NCBI GenBank assembly: GCA_038064775.1
Contig: JBBTSG010000006.1
Location: forward strand, 62,001 to 126,000
DNA from: JBBTSG01 sp038064775
GTDB taxonomy: Bacteria; Patescibacteriota; Minisyncoccia; UBA6257; GWB1-50-10
Direction: 5' to 3'
Length of the DNA stretch: 64,000 bases
In this document: positions 40,544-48,353 of the stretch, one piece after another
How positions within the stretch are numbered: the first letter of the stretch is position 1
How the letters are laid out: each line of letters opens with the position of its first letter
Translations under genes and position numbers: made by a program
Notes under the pieces: generated by a model
The model's database searches: none
The model's input: the letters and a program-made list of their open reading frames with translations, nothing else
What the model was told of the DNA's origin: nothing

Positions 40544-40603
40544 GATTAACTCCTTTATTTTGTTGTTAATAATTCAGAATTATCTTTAAATAAGGTAACA
40601 AAA

Positions 40604-42409
40604 CTAATCAGTTTTGTCAATACTTACAATCGGCAAACCAAAACTAAACACCGATCCTTTTTCTGATTCTGATTCCACCCATATCCGGCCGTTCATTCTT
40701 TCGATAATTTCTTTCACAATAAAAAGCCCCAATCCAGTACCAGTGATTTCACGCGTCCGTTCGTCCGGCACGCGATAAAATTTTTCGAAAAGTTTCTGCT
40801 GCGCCCCAAGCGGAATACCAATGCCAGTATCCGCAACGTGCGTGATAATTTCTTTGCCAATAATTTCCTGAGAAATAGTAACTGCGCCAGCGCCCAAAGT
40901 GTATTTAATCGCATTCCCAACTAAATTTACTAATACCTCTTTCAAACGAGCCGGATCAGCTAAAACTTTGGGCAGTGCTCGCGGTTCGTAAACCAAACTA
41001 ATTGATTTTTCATCAGCCAAAACTTTCAGTTCCGCTAAAACTGCTTTTACCGGTTCCGTAACTTCAGTTGGCGTAACTTTAATTTCAAGCCGACCAGCTT
41101 CCGACCGAGCAATCTGAAGCAAGTCGTTTACTAAATTATTGAGGCGATCGCTCGCTTTTTTTACTTCGCCTAAAAACCTGCTTGTTTCCTCGTCTAATTT
41201 ACCGGCGGATTTATCAACCACCATTGATATGTATCCCTTGATAGCGGTAACTGGCGTGCGAATTTCATGAGCGGCGATAAAAACAAATTCATTTTTCAAT
41301 TCTTCCAAACGTTTCAAACCCTCCATCATTTTATTAAAAGCGCGGCCAAGATCTTCGATTTCGTCATGGGTTGAAATTTGAACGGGATGCTCAAACTTTC
41401 CGGCCGCAATAAGTTCGGCGCTGCTCTCAAGAGTTTTAATTGGTGAAACAATTTGGCCGGCAAGAAACAAACTGAAAAGTAACGTTAAAATAAGAACGAT
41501 TAACGAAACGACTATTATCTGATTTCGAACAGTCGCAATAATATTATCCGCGTCGCTTACGGGCCACTCCGCAACCACACCTAAATTAAAATCAGAAAGA
41601 AACTCACCCGCGCCAACCACTTGCTTACCAAAAAAACTCCGGTAACGAGCTTGCTTGTCGGCACCCAAAAAACTTTCTCCTTGAATCAATTGATTTGTAA
41701 AACCAATTTGGCGCAAATCTGCGGCATAAGTTGGAGGTGTATTATTTTTCTCGCTCCAAACAACAAGAAAACCGTCTTGATCAATAAGATAAAGGTAGCC
41801 GGCATTACCAAGAATGCTTTTGTTAATAATTTTTTCTAAACCTTTTAGATCTAGTTCCGCCGTCAAAACTGAAATAATCACATTATTACTATTTTTAACC
41901 GGCGCGGCGATTGTAATCATCGGCCCGCTCAAAGTGAAATAAACCGGACTTATATAATTCTTACCGGCTTTAGCTTCAAGGAATTTTTGAAGACGACTTA
42001 AATCCGCCAAATTTTTCAGCGAAAGACGGCCTTGCTTTGAAGTTTCGCGGCCATTTAAACTTACAAAAGAAATTTCGTTAAAAGCTGTATTTTCGGCAAG
42101 TAGCTGTCCGAGCAAATAATGTTGCTGGCCAATTTCAATGTCGGTAACTTGAGGAAAAGTAACGCGAAGCTCGAGCATATTTAACGCTCCTTTCAAAAAT
42201 GTTTTTATTTCTTCAGTTTTTTGATTAATCAAATTACTCTCGATGTCAGCAACGTCAATTCGATGGGCCGTGTTTAAACTCACGAGCGCCAAAAAACCTA
42301 AGAAAATAATGGGTAAAACCGATGTTAAAAGCATCATTATCATTACTTTCCGGTGAAGTCGCCCACGGACACTCAGAGCGTTTTTAAATTTTTGAAAAAT
42401 ATTAACCAT
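40604..42409 (-). CDS. Sensor histidine kinase with extracytoplasmic Cache-like domain
   Basis: 601 residues. Membrane helix 1 (26-48), a sensor domain of about 250 residues with dCache-type strands (LYLIDQDGFLVVWSEKN), helix 2 (about 297-318), HAMP (about 319-372), HisKA with the phospho-acceptor H381 (FIAAHEIRTPVTAIKGY), and HATPase_c with N, G1 and G2 boxes (LVGNAIKYT, DTGIGIP, GTGLGLFIV). It would sense a small external ligand and signal to the receiver encoded two genes upstream. Starts 4 nt after the middle gene. Confidence 0.93.
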   Translation of the reverse strand: MVNIFQKFKNALSVRGRLHRKVMIMMLLTSVLPIIFLGFLALVSLNTAHRIDVADIESNLINQKTEEIKTFLKGALNMLELRVTFPQVTDIEIGQQHYLLGQLLAENTAFNEISFVSLNGRETSKQGRLSLKNLADLSRLQKFLEAKAGKNYISPVYFTLSGPMITIAAPVKNSNNVIISVLTAELDLKGLEKIINKSILGNAGYLYLIDQDGFLVVWSEKNNTPPTYAADLRQIGFTNQLIQGESFLGADKQARYRSFFGKQVVGAGEFLSDFNLGVVAEWPVSDADNIIATVRNQIIVVSLIVLILTLLFSLFLAGQIVSPIKTLESSAELIAAGKFEHPVQISTHDEIEDLGRAFNKMMEGLKRLEELKNEFVFIAAHEIRTPVTAIKGYISMVVDKSAGKLDEETSRFLGEVKKASDRLNNLVNDLLQIARSEAGRLEIKVTPTEVTEPVKAVLAELKVLADEKSISLVYEPRALPKVLADPARLKEVLVNLVGNAIKYTLGAGAVTISQEIIGKEIITHVADTGIGIPLGAQQKLFEKFYRVPDERTREITGTGLGLFIVKEIIERMNGRIWVESESEKGSVFSFGLPIVSIDKTD

Positions 42410-42413
42410 AAAA

Positions 42414-43274
42414 TTAAAGATCGCTAAGTACGCCTAAATCTTTTAGTGTTTTTCGACTTAAATAATTATTTTCAATCGGCTTTACGCGGCCCAAACCCAT
42501 TAAATCGTCAGAAAGTGGCACGCCGACCGAATTAATCGCGTCCGGTAAACCAAAGGTATGCGCAATAATTTCATAAAGCTGGGTTGAACCAATTGCGGTT
42601 GGGGAGTTAATTAAATTATCTCGGCCAATCAGAAAAAAACCTTTTATTTTTTCCAAATCCGCTTTGAAAATTATTGATTCGGGAACACCAGAGAGTAAAG
42701 AAAAATCGTGAACGCTTTCTTTTGCGCTAGCGGGTTTTACAATACCTCCGTTAAAAACTGTGAAATTTTCGCCTTCATAAACTAAACCTAAAACCGCGTA
42801 TTTATTTTCGCCGCTTGGAACAGAGTCGGCATTGTATAAATCGCCGCTGGGCGTAAAAACCCGACGCGACAATTCTTCGGCAATAGAAATAATTACCGTG
42901 CCTCCATTTGCTTTTGAGTTATAAATATCTTCATTATTTTTCAAAATAACGATTTCCGGGTAAATATCATAAGTCAGGCGGGAAAGTCCGCGAAACTGCA
43001 AAACATGAAACGCCGAAACTTTTGCTAAATTATTTTCAATCACTTCCCGCCAATTTGAAAGAATGTTGGCAGTTCTATTTGCCGGCACGACATAAAAAAC
43101 TTTTAGATTAATATCGGAAATTGGAACGGAAGAATCGCGATAAAAATGCGCGGTGGGCTTACTTTCGTCAAAAAATAAATCTTGCCAAGATTTTTCAAAA
43201 ATAAAAAATAGGATGGCGCTCAAAAAAACTAAACCAAGAATCGTTCCGACCTTAATAAGTCCTGATTTTTTCAC
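42414..43274 (-). CDS. Membrane-anchored protein with a degenerate metzincin-like motif
   Basis: 286 residues: one N-terminal membrane helix (9-27) and an extracytoplasmic domain. Near the end, YEIIAHTFGLPDA keeps HxxGxxD of the metzincin zinc motif but has E and I in place of the first His and the catalytic Glu. Flanking sequence (INSVGVPLSDDLMGLGRVKPI) also resembles the end of such folds. A ligand-binding, non-catalytic relative is possible. It lies between receiver and kinase genes with 4-10 nt spacing, so it may take part in that signalling route. Confidence 0.65.
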   Translation of the reverse strand: MKKSGLIKVGTILGLVFLSAILFFIFEKSWQDLFFDESKPTAHFYRDSSVPISDINLKVFYVVPANRTANILSNWREVIENNLAKVSAFHVLQFRGLSRLTYDIYPEIVILKNNEDIYNSKANGGTVIISIAEELSRRVFTPSGDLYNADSVPSGENKYAVLGLVYEGENFTVFNGGIVKPASAKESVHDFSLLSGVPESIIFKADLEKIKGFFLIGRDNLINSPTAIGSTQLYEIIAHTFGLPDAINSVGVPLSDDLMGLGRVKPIENNYLSRKTLKDLGVLSDL

Positions 43275-43284
43275 TATGCCTTAA

Positions 43285-43668
43285 TTATGAGAGTAATAAT
43301 CTTATTTTTTCAACAAGCTCATTAAGATCAACTGTTTTTTCAATGAAATCAACCGCACCTAAGGCCTTGGCAGTTTCTTGGCTCATTTTAATTGCCGACC
43401 AATCATTGAAAGAGCTCAAAATCACAACTTTCACGTTGGTTGTTTCCGGATCATCATGAAGCAACTGAAGCGCGTCCGCGCCATCCATTACCGGCATTTT
43501 TAAGTCGAGTAGAATGAGATCGGGTTTTTTTGACTTCGCGGTTGCGATACCTTCTTTACCGTTATAAGTTTTTAAAACATTAAAACCGGCCGAAGTAAGT
43601 TTAGTATAAAAAAGATCAACGAGTTGGGCATCGTCGTCAACAATTAATATGAGTGGCTGCTTATCCAT
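43285..43668 (-). CDS. Single-domain response regulator (CheY-like receiver)
   Basis: 127 residues from the ATG at 43668, which lies 7 nt after an extended TGC-TATAAT; an ATG 9 nt upstream is part of that box. Acidic pocket D11-D13 (LIVDDDAQ), phospho-acceptor D55 (LILLDLKMPVMDG), switch Ser in VVILSS and Lys in FIEKT. No output domain, so it must act by binding a partner. First gene of the receiver-middle protein-kinase operon. Confidence 0.9.
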   Translation of the reverse strand: MDKQPLILIVDDDAQLVDLFYTKLTSAGFNVLKTYNGKEGIATAKSKKPDLILLDLKMPVMDGADALQLLHDDPETTNVKVVILSSFNDWSAIKMSQETAKALGAVDFIEKTVDLNELVEKIRLLLS

Positions 43669-43675
43669 CTTTATC

Positions 43676-43681
43676 ATTATA
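43676..43681 (-). promoter_or_regulatory. Extended -10 promoter of the two-component operon
   Basis: Minus-strand TGC directly before TATAAT, 7 nt before the receiver ATG. Confidence 0.55.
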
Positions 43682-43707
43682 GCACAAGGAACTGAAAAAC
43701 GAGAAAG

Positions 43708-44277
43708 TTAGAGTAGTTTTGTTTGAGCTATCGGACTTTCCTCAATCGCCTTAAGCGCCACTTTTCCCATTTGGGCGCTATTTCGGTCTGGTATCCATAA
43801 ATAACTCTGCGTTTTGATTAAATCGTAAATTTCTTTAGTGATTTTTACGTCCTGCAAGCAGTAGCTTTTTAATTTTTCGATTTCGCCGCGCCGATAAAAT
43901 TCAATTGCTTCAAGGCCGTTTGCGCTTTTACCAATGCCTAAATTCGCCTCCGCCAAAACACCTAAACCAACCCGTCGGCCAAAACTTTTCTCAATTTCTT
44001 CGAGAATATCAAAATGGGGCACGGCAGCAAGATTGAAATTGAAATATTTTTCTAAGACCGGCAAATCAAACCGCTTGCTCGCAAAACCAATTAAAACATT
44101 GGCGTGTTTAACAAGCTCGCCAAATTTTTCGAGCTCATGCTCGTCAAAACAATAATATTTATCTTTACTGTAGGAATAGACGCCGACAACCGAAACGTCT
44201 AATTTTTTTAAATTTTCCTGTCCGCCGACGTCCGCGAAAGAATTTTTCGTTTCAATATCAAAAACTATTTTTTCCAT
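43708..44277 (-). CDS. RNase H-fold exonuclease-like protein (YprB/RNase_H_2 type)
   Basis: 189 residues. DEDD-type motifs: FDIET near the N-terminus, ANVLIGFASKRFDLPVLEKY, the Asp in HFDILEE and the C-terminal YCLQDVKITKEIYDL. Such proteins are predicted 3'-5' nucleases. The first codon touches an unusual 20-bp inverted repeat that fills the gap to the ykuK-like gene upstream. No Shine-Dalgarno is seen. Confidence 0.85.
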   Translation of the reverse strand: MEKIVFDIETKNSFADVGGQENLKKLDVSVVGVYSYSKDKYYCFDEHELEKFGELVKHANVLIGFASKRFDLPVLEKYFNFNLAAVPHFDILEEIEKSFGRRVGLGVLAEANLGIGKSANGLEAIEFYRRGEIEKLKSYCLQDVKITKEIYDLIKTQSYLWIPDRNSAQMGKVALKAIEESPIAQTKLL

Positions 44278-44403
44278 CCCTCACCTTTCGAAGATTGCGC
44301 CTAACGATAGGCGACAATAATCATTGTTAATTAAGACCTTTTCTAGAATTTTTATTTTATTTTTTAACATGAGGTTGTTATTAATCTTCGAAGGGTGAGG
44401 GAT
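44276..44403. repeat. Element bounded by 20-bp inverted repeats
   Basis: TCCCTCACCTTTCGAAGATT (44277-44296) and AATCTTCGAAGGGTGAGGGA (44383-44402) pair with one mismatch (a G-U pair in RNA); A/T at 44276 and 44403 extend it to 21. The inside, about 86 bp, is AT-rich with a small stem at 44297-44315. It fills the space between two RNase H-fold genes exactly. Confidence 0.8.
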
Positions 44404-44885
44404 TACACGTGCCGGTCAGCTACTTTTGAAGCGGCGTAGCTTTCTGGTTTAGTTTTAACGTCAAAATTATTAGCTCGAATCATGCCCACCACTTCCTGAA
44501 TTAACGCTTTAGTCGGGCCGTTTTCGCCCACGTCCGCGTGAATTTCAAAATCCCAGTTCAAACCTTTCGCTTCTTTTTGGAGTTCGGTTAATGTTTCGCG
44601 GGCAATATCAATTGAAGTTAAAACTTCTTTAATTATTCGGTCGCGCAAAGTGTGAAATTTTCCTTCCTGCACGCGCCGCCAAAAATACCGGCCACCATTC
44701 CCAACTCGATGCACCACAACGGCGGTAACAAAATCGGCGTACTTGTTTTGAAGCGCTTGAGAATCAGTGCCAATCACGATTTTGTAAGGTCGATTCGGAT
44801 CTTCTTTAATGAAACGGACAATTTCCCGCACAATTTCGGGAATGCTCAATTTTAAACCGAACGAACTGTTGAAAAGCAAAGGCAT
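44403..44885 (-). CDS. YkuK-family (DUF458) RNase H-like protein
   Basis: 160 residues. IVIGTDSQ near residue 38, the FWRRVQEGKFHTLRDRI helix, HADVGENGPTKALIQEVVGM and the end SYAASKVADRH fit the DUF458/YkuK family, an RNase H-like fold with predicted nuclease activity and no firm role. A terminator separates it from two tiny genes upstream on the same strand. Confidence 0.88.
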   Translation of the reverse strand: MPLLFNSSFGLKLSIPEIVREIVRFIKEDPNRPYKIVIGTDSQALQNKYADFVTAVVVHRVGNGGRYFWRRVQEGKFHTLRDRIIKEVLTSIDIARETLTELQKEAKGLNWDFEIHADVGENGPTKALIQEVVGMIRANNFDVKTKPESYAASKVADRHV

Positions 44886-44925
44886 ATTATTTGTATCTTC
44901 CGCTAATCTGGTTTTGTTGTCAAAT

Positions 44926-44960
44926 AAAAAGAGCCCGGCAGGTTATACCTATTGGGCTCT
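44926..44960 (-). terminator. Terminator after the tiny gene pair
   Basis: AGAGCCC/GGGCTCT (44954-44960 and 44930-44936) followed by TTTTTATTTG on the minus strand. Confidence 0.8.
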
Positions 44961-44981
44961 CTATGTATGACGGCTTATTTA

Positions 44982-45053
44982 TTAATCATTGGGTCCGTTT
45001 TGGTCACAATCGGAATCTCCGCAAATACAACCGTCATTAGGATCGTATATCAT
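44982..45053 (-). CDS. Tiny Cys/Asp-rich protein, 23 residues
   Basis: The reading frame is MIYDPNDGCICGDSDCDQ followed by NGPND. AAAGGAG lies 7 nt before the ATG, an optimal Shine-Dalgarno setting. Three Cys in CICGDSDC could bind a metal or be modified. It is the second gene of a two-gene unit with its own promoter and terminator. Too short to place in a family; a precursor peptide, metal-binding peptide or regulator are all possible. Confidence 0.6.
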   Translation of the reverse strand: MIYDPNDGCICGDSDCDQNGPND

Positions 45054-45095
45054 AAACTTTCTCCTTTCTTTATAAATTTATGAAAAATCCTTCTT

Positions 45096-45182
45096 TCAAC
45101 GAGAATGAGTTAAGAACTCTCTAATATCCACATTATCTATTTCTGCTGGGGTCAGCGGATCGTATGGACCAGTAGTTGTCAT
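45096..45182 (-). CDS. Tiny acidic protein, 28 residues
   Basis: The reading frame is MTTTGPYDPLTPAEIDNVDI followed by REFLTHSR. GAAAGG lies about 6-7 nt before the ATG. It shares the YDP motif with the second peptide. The promoter at 45225-45252 predicts a 36-nt leader. Coding is supported by signals and arrangement, not by homology. Confidence 0.55.
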   Translation of the reverse strand: MTTTGPYDPLTPAEIDNVDIREFLTHSR

Positions 45183-45224
45183 CTTGAAACCTTTCAAAAT
45201 TTTTATGAAAAATTAACTAGTGTT

Positions 45225-45252
45225 AGTATACCATAGACTAATTAATAATCAA
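45225..45252 (-). promoter_or_regulatory. Promoter of the tiny gene pair
   Basis: Minus-strand TTGATT (45247-45252), 16-nt spacer ending TGG, TATACT (45225-45230): an extended -10 promoter just downstream of tRNA-Val. Confidence 0.65.
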
Positions 45253-45260
45253 GTTTTGTA

Positions 45261-45335
45261 TGGTGGACGGTGCTGGGATCGAACCAGCGACCCTCGCTGT
45301 GTAAAAGCGATGCTCTACCACTGAGCTAACCGTCC
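45261..45335 (-). tRNA. tRNA-Val (UAC)
   Basis: Acceptor GGACGGT/ACCGTCC, anticodon stem TCGCT/AGCGA with loop TTTACAC, T arm CTGG-TTCGATC-CCAG. CCA is encoded in the DNA. 75 nt including CCA. Confidence 0.95.
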
Positions 45336-45342
45336 GAAAAAG

Positions 45343-45415
45343 TGGGCCAGGATGGACTCGAACCATCGATCTACGAGGTATAAGCTCGTTGCATTAGCCG
45401 CTATGCTACTGGCCC
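45343..45415 (-). tRNA. tRNA-Ile (UAU)
   Basis: Acceptor GGGCCAG/CTGGCCC, D arm GCAT/ATGC, anticodon stem ACGAG/CTCGT with loop CTTATAC giving anticodon UAU, T arm GATGG-TTCGAGT-CCATC. CCA is not encoded (the discriminator A is followed by CTT). Starts 19 nt after the ftsH stop and 7 nt before tRNA-Val. Confidence 0.93.
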
Positions 45416-45434
45416 GCTCCGTCAGATGCCGGAT

Positions 45435-47276
45435 TTACTTTATCAGCACTGGCTTCAGATTAAAACTTTTTACAATTTTGTAAAATTCCTCTTGCTCCAA
45501 AGTTTCTTTTTCAATCAAAGTTTTGGCAATTTTATCGAGCGTTGCCCGGTAACTTGTGATAATTTTTTGCGCCGCCGTTTGCGCCTTTTTTATTAAACCA
45601 TTCACTTCTTCATCAATCGTCTTACCGATATCTTCCGAATAATCTTTTTCGGATGAAATTTCTCGTCCCAAGAAAACCATTTCCTGCGTTTTACCAAAAG
45701 TGCGCGGGCCTAATTTTTCACTCATGCCATATTGAGTAACTAACCGATGCGCTAAATCCGTCGCTTGGCGAATATCGCTTGAAGAACCGGTTGTAACGTC
45801 TTTAAAAACAATTGATTCCGCCACATAACCGCCGAAAGCTACCGCTAAATCAGTAATAAATTGCGCTTTTGTTCGAAGCCGCCGTTCTTCGATTGGTAAT
45901 TTTAAAGTATACCCGCCAGCCATACCGCGACTCACAATCGAAACTTTGTGAACCGGATCAGCTTCTTTTAGAGCGGCTGCAACGAGCGCGTGCCCGGCTT
46001 CGTGATAAGCGGTAATTTCTTTTTCTTTCGTTGAAATCACTCGACCCTTCCTTTCCGGCCCGAGTAAAACTTTTTCAACGGAAATTAGAATGTCTTCTCC
46101 CGTAACCGATTTCCGATTATGACGCGCCGCTAAAATCGCTGCTTCGTTTACAAGATTTGCTAAGTCCGCGCCAGAAAATCCCGGCGTGCGAACAGCCACC
46201 ATTCGCAAATTAACGGATTTATCCGCCGGCTTGCCACGCATATGAATTTTTAAAGTTTCTTCCCGGTCGTTTATGTCCGGCATATCCAAAAACACTCTTC
46301 GGTCAAAACGGCCGGGTCGAAGCAAGGCGGAGTCCAAAACGTCCGGTCGGTTGGTTGCCGCGATTACAATAACGTTCGTGTTACGGTCGAAACCGTCCAT
46401 TTCCACCAAAATTTGATTTAAAGTTTGTTCCCGTTCATCGTGGCCGCCGCCCAACCCCGTACCGCGCTCGCGCCCAACCGCGTCAATTTCATCGATAAAA
46501 ATAATTGAGGGTCCGGCTTTTTTCGCGGTTTGGAATAAATCCCGCACGCGAGAAGCGCCCACACCGACAAACATTTCGACAAACTCTGATGCGGAAAGAT
46601 GGAAAAAAGGAACGTTCGATTCACCAGCCACCGCGCGGGCAAGTAAGGTTTTGCCAGTTCCGGGCGAACCCATTAAAATCACGCCGCGAGGAATACGCGC
46701 GCCAATTTCTAAAAACTTTTTCGGATGTTTCAAAAAATCAACTACTTCTTCCAGTTCCTGCTTTGATTCTTTTAAACCAGCTACGTCTTTAAAAGTTACT
46801 CGATCGCTCGCGGTTGAAAAAAGTTTCATATTCGCCTTGCCGAAAGAAAACGCTTGATTCACGCCGGAACGGGTTTGCCGGAAAAGCCACCAAAAAATCA
46901 GCACCATTAAAATTAAAGGTAAAAGCGCGGGAATTAAAATACCAAGCCAGTATTTTAAACCGCCTTCATCAACAACGCTTAATTCAACATTCTGAAGTTT
47001 TACTTGATCAACATTATAGTTTTTTAAAGTTTCCGAAAGACCGCTTTCGTTTTCTTTGCGCGAAGTCGCTTCCAAACCGTCCGTCATCATAATCTTCAAA
47101 TCATTGCCGTTTACGGCGATGCTTTTCACAGCTCCTTCATTAATTTTTTTCACGACTGCGTCAATTGTCAAAACGCTTGGCGTAGAAGCGCTGAAATCGG
47201 AAAATAAGGAAAAAATAAGTGTGATTGAAAAAAGAATGGCGAAAACCAAAAATAAATTTTTACTTAAATTTTTCAT
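45435..47276 (-). CDS. ftsH: ATP-dependent zinc metalloprotease FtsH
   Basis: 613 residues. Two membrane helices (about 7-25 and 110-130) around a small external domain, AAA+ module with GSPGTGKT, FIDEIDAVG and the SRH ATNRPDVLDSALLRPGRFDRR, and the M41 protease with HEAGH and the distal Asp in TDLAHRLVTQYGMS. It degrades membrane and regulatory proteins. A possible promoter is TTTACT, 17 nt, TATATT on the minus strand. The two tRNAs follow closely and may be cotranscribed. Confidence 0.96.
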   Translation of the reverse strand: MKNLSKNLFLVFAILFSITLIFSLFSDFSASTPSVLTIDAVVKKINEGAVKSIAVNGNDLKIMMTDGLEATSRKENESGLSETLKNYNVDQVKLQNVELSVVDEGGLKYWLGILIPALLPLILMVLIFWWLFRQTRSGVNQAFSFGKANMKLFSTASDRVTFKDVAGLKESKQELEEVVDFLKHPKKFLEIGARIPRGVILMGSPGTGKTLLARAVAGESNVPFFHLSASEFVEMFVGVGASRVRDLFQTAKKAGPSIIFIDEIDAVGRERGTGLGGGHDEREQTLNQILVEMDGFDRNTNVIVIAATNRPDVLDSALLRPGRFDRRVFLDMPDINDREETLKIHMRGKPADKSVNLRMVAVRTPGFSGADLANLVNEAAILAARHNRKSVTGEDILISVEKVLLGPERKGRVISTKEKEITAYHEAGHALVAAALKEADPVHKVSIVSRGMAGGYTLKLPIEERRLRTKAQFITDLAVAFGGYVAESIVFKDVTTGSSSDIRQATDLAHRLVTQYGMSEKLGPRTFGKTQEMVFLGREISSEKDYSEDIGKTIDEEVNGLIKKAQTAAQKIITSYRATLDKIAKTLIEKETLEQEEFYKIVKSFNLKPVLIK

Positions 47277-47345
47277 AGTGTTAAAAACTATTTAAATATA
47301 GGAAATTTTAGCGAGAAAGTAAAATCTATAGAAAACGTAAATAAA

Positions 47346-47379
47346 AAGCCCCGCGCTACTAATTTAGCAACGGGGGCTT
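47346..47379 (-). terminator. Terminator after the 47388-48260 gene
   Basis: AAGCCCC/GGGGCTT arms around a secondary GCTA-rich stem, followed by a T tract on the minus strand. Confidence 0.75.
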
Positions 47380-47387
47380 ATGAGAGT

Positions 47388-48260
47388 TTAACTCGCCTTA
47401 CTTTTCACAAGACGAAGCGCCGACTTTTCAACCACCATTTCTATCCGGTGAAGCGCAGCGACGAGTTCTTTGGGCAACTGTCCGGAAACGTATTCTTCGC
47501 CAATTATCTTGGTGAAAAATCCTGTTCCATCTAGGACAGTAATTGTTTCGCGAGCTAATGCCGCAACGTCTACGAACAGACGTTTTCGGTCGCCATGATC
47601 TTCCCAGTAAAACCAACCGGCAAGATGACCTGGCCGCAAATGACGAAGTAATTCCTTCGCCGTGAGATCCGACGATTTCATTCGTACTTCGCGCGAGGCC
47701 TGAACTTGTTTTGAAGCGCCCACAAGATAACGCTGAGCCTTATTGAACAAATTCACCAAGGATTTGACCGCCGGTTTTTGATATTCCGGCGCGACGTAAA
47801 CCGAGTTGCGAAATTGGACGCATTGATACCACAATTTTTCTCGCGCCACTTTCGCTTTTTCGATTTCGTTCGCTTTGCGAAGATTTTCGTTCTGAACGGC
47901 CAAATTCACATTGTCACTGTAAAGATGTTGGAGTGCCGCAAGATCAGTGCCAGCGGTAACTCTTCCAGCCTTTTCAACAATCAAATTCAGCGTGGTCATG
48001 AGAGCGTTGAAATTACCGATGCCTTCGGCTTCATTGATAGCATCGCCGCTCATCTGATTTTCATAACGGCTTATCTCTACTTCAATCGCATTCACGCGAT
48101 CAACGAATCTCTTTGAGAACTGCCAATCCGAGTGAGCGGTAATTCTTGCCTTTTCTGCCATCAGTGCGGCGACCGCTTTGAAAAAAACGTTCTTGGTTTT
48201 TTGAATTTCTTCAAGACCCGTTTTTTCAAATTTCTGCTTATCATCATTGACTATTTTCAT
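47388..48260 (-). CDS. Hypothetical protein, SD-led
   Basis: 290 residues, soluble, largely helical (repeated heptad-like stretches at 10-170), then WFYWEDHGDRKRLFVDV and a final helix. I recognise no family. AAGGAG lies 7 nt before the ATG. The promoter is a consensus TTGACA, 17 nt, TATACT, with its -10 inside an 18-bp palindrome. Own terminator. The strong signals suggest good or regulated expression. Confidence 0.7.
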   Translation of the reverse strand: MKIVNDDKQKFEKTGLEEIQKTKNVFFKAVAALMAEKARITAHSDWQFSKRFVDRVNAIEVEISRYENQMSGDAINEAEGIGNFNALMTTLNLIVEKAGRVTAGTDLAALQHLYSDNVNLAVQNENLRKANEIEKAKVAREKLWYQCVQFRNSVYVAPEYQKPAVKSLVNLFNKAQRYLVGASKQVQASREVRMKSSDLTAKELLRHLRPGHLAGWFYWEDHGDRKRLFVDVAALARETITVLDGTGFFTKIIGEEYVSGQLPKELVAALHRIEMVVEKSALRLVKSKAS

Positions 48261-48302
48261 TGCTTACTCCTTCTAAAAGTGAATATTAATGAGATTTAAA
48301 AA

Positions 48303-48339
48303 ACTGCTATAAGTATAGCAGGTTGCAATAAATCTGTCA
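48303..48339 (-). promoter_or_regulatory. Promoter with operator-like palindrome
   Basis: Minus-strand TTGACA (48334-48339), 17-nt spacer, TATACT (48311-48316). CTGCTATA/TATAGCAG (48303-48320) covers the -10 box. Confidence 0.7.
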
Positions 48340-48353
48340 AGTTACACTAACTC

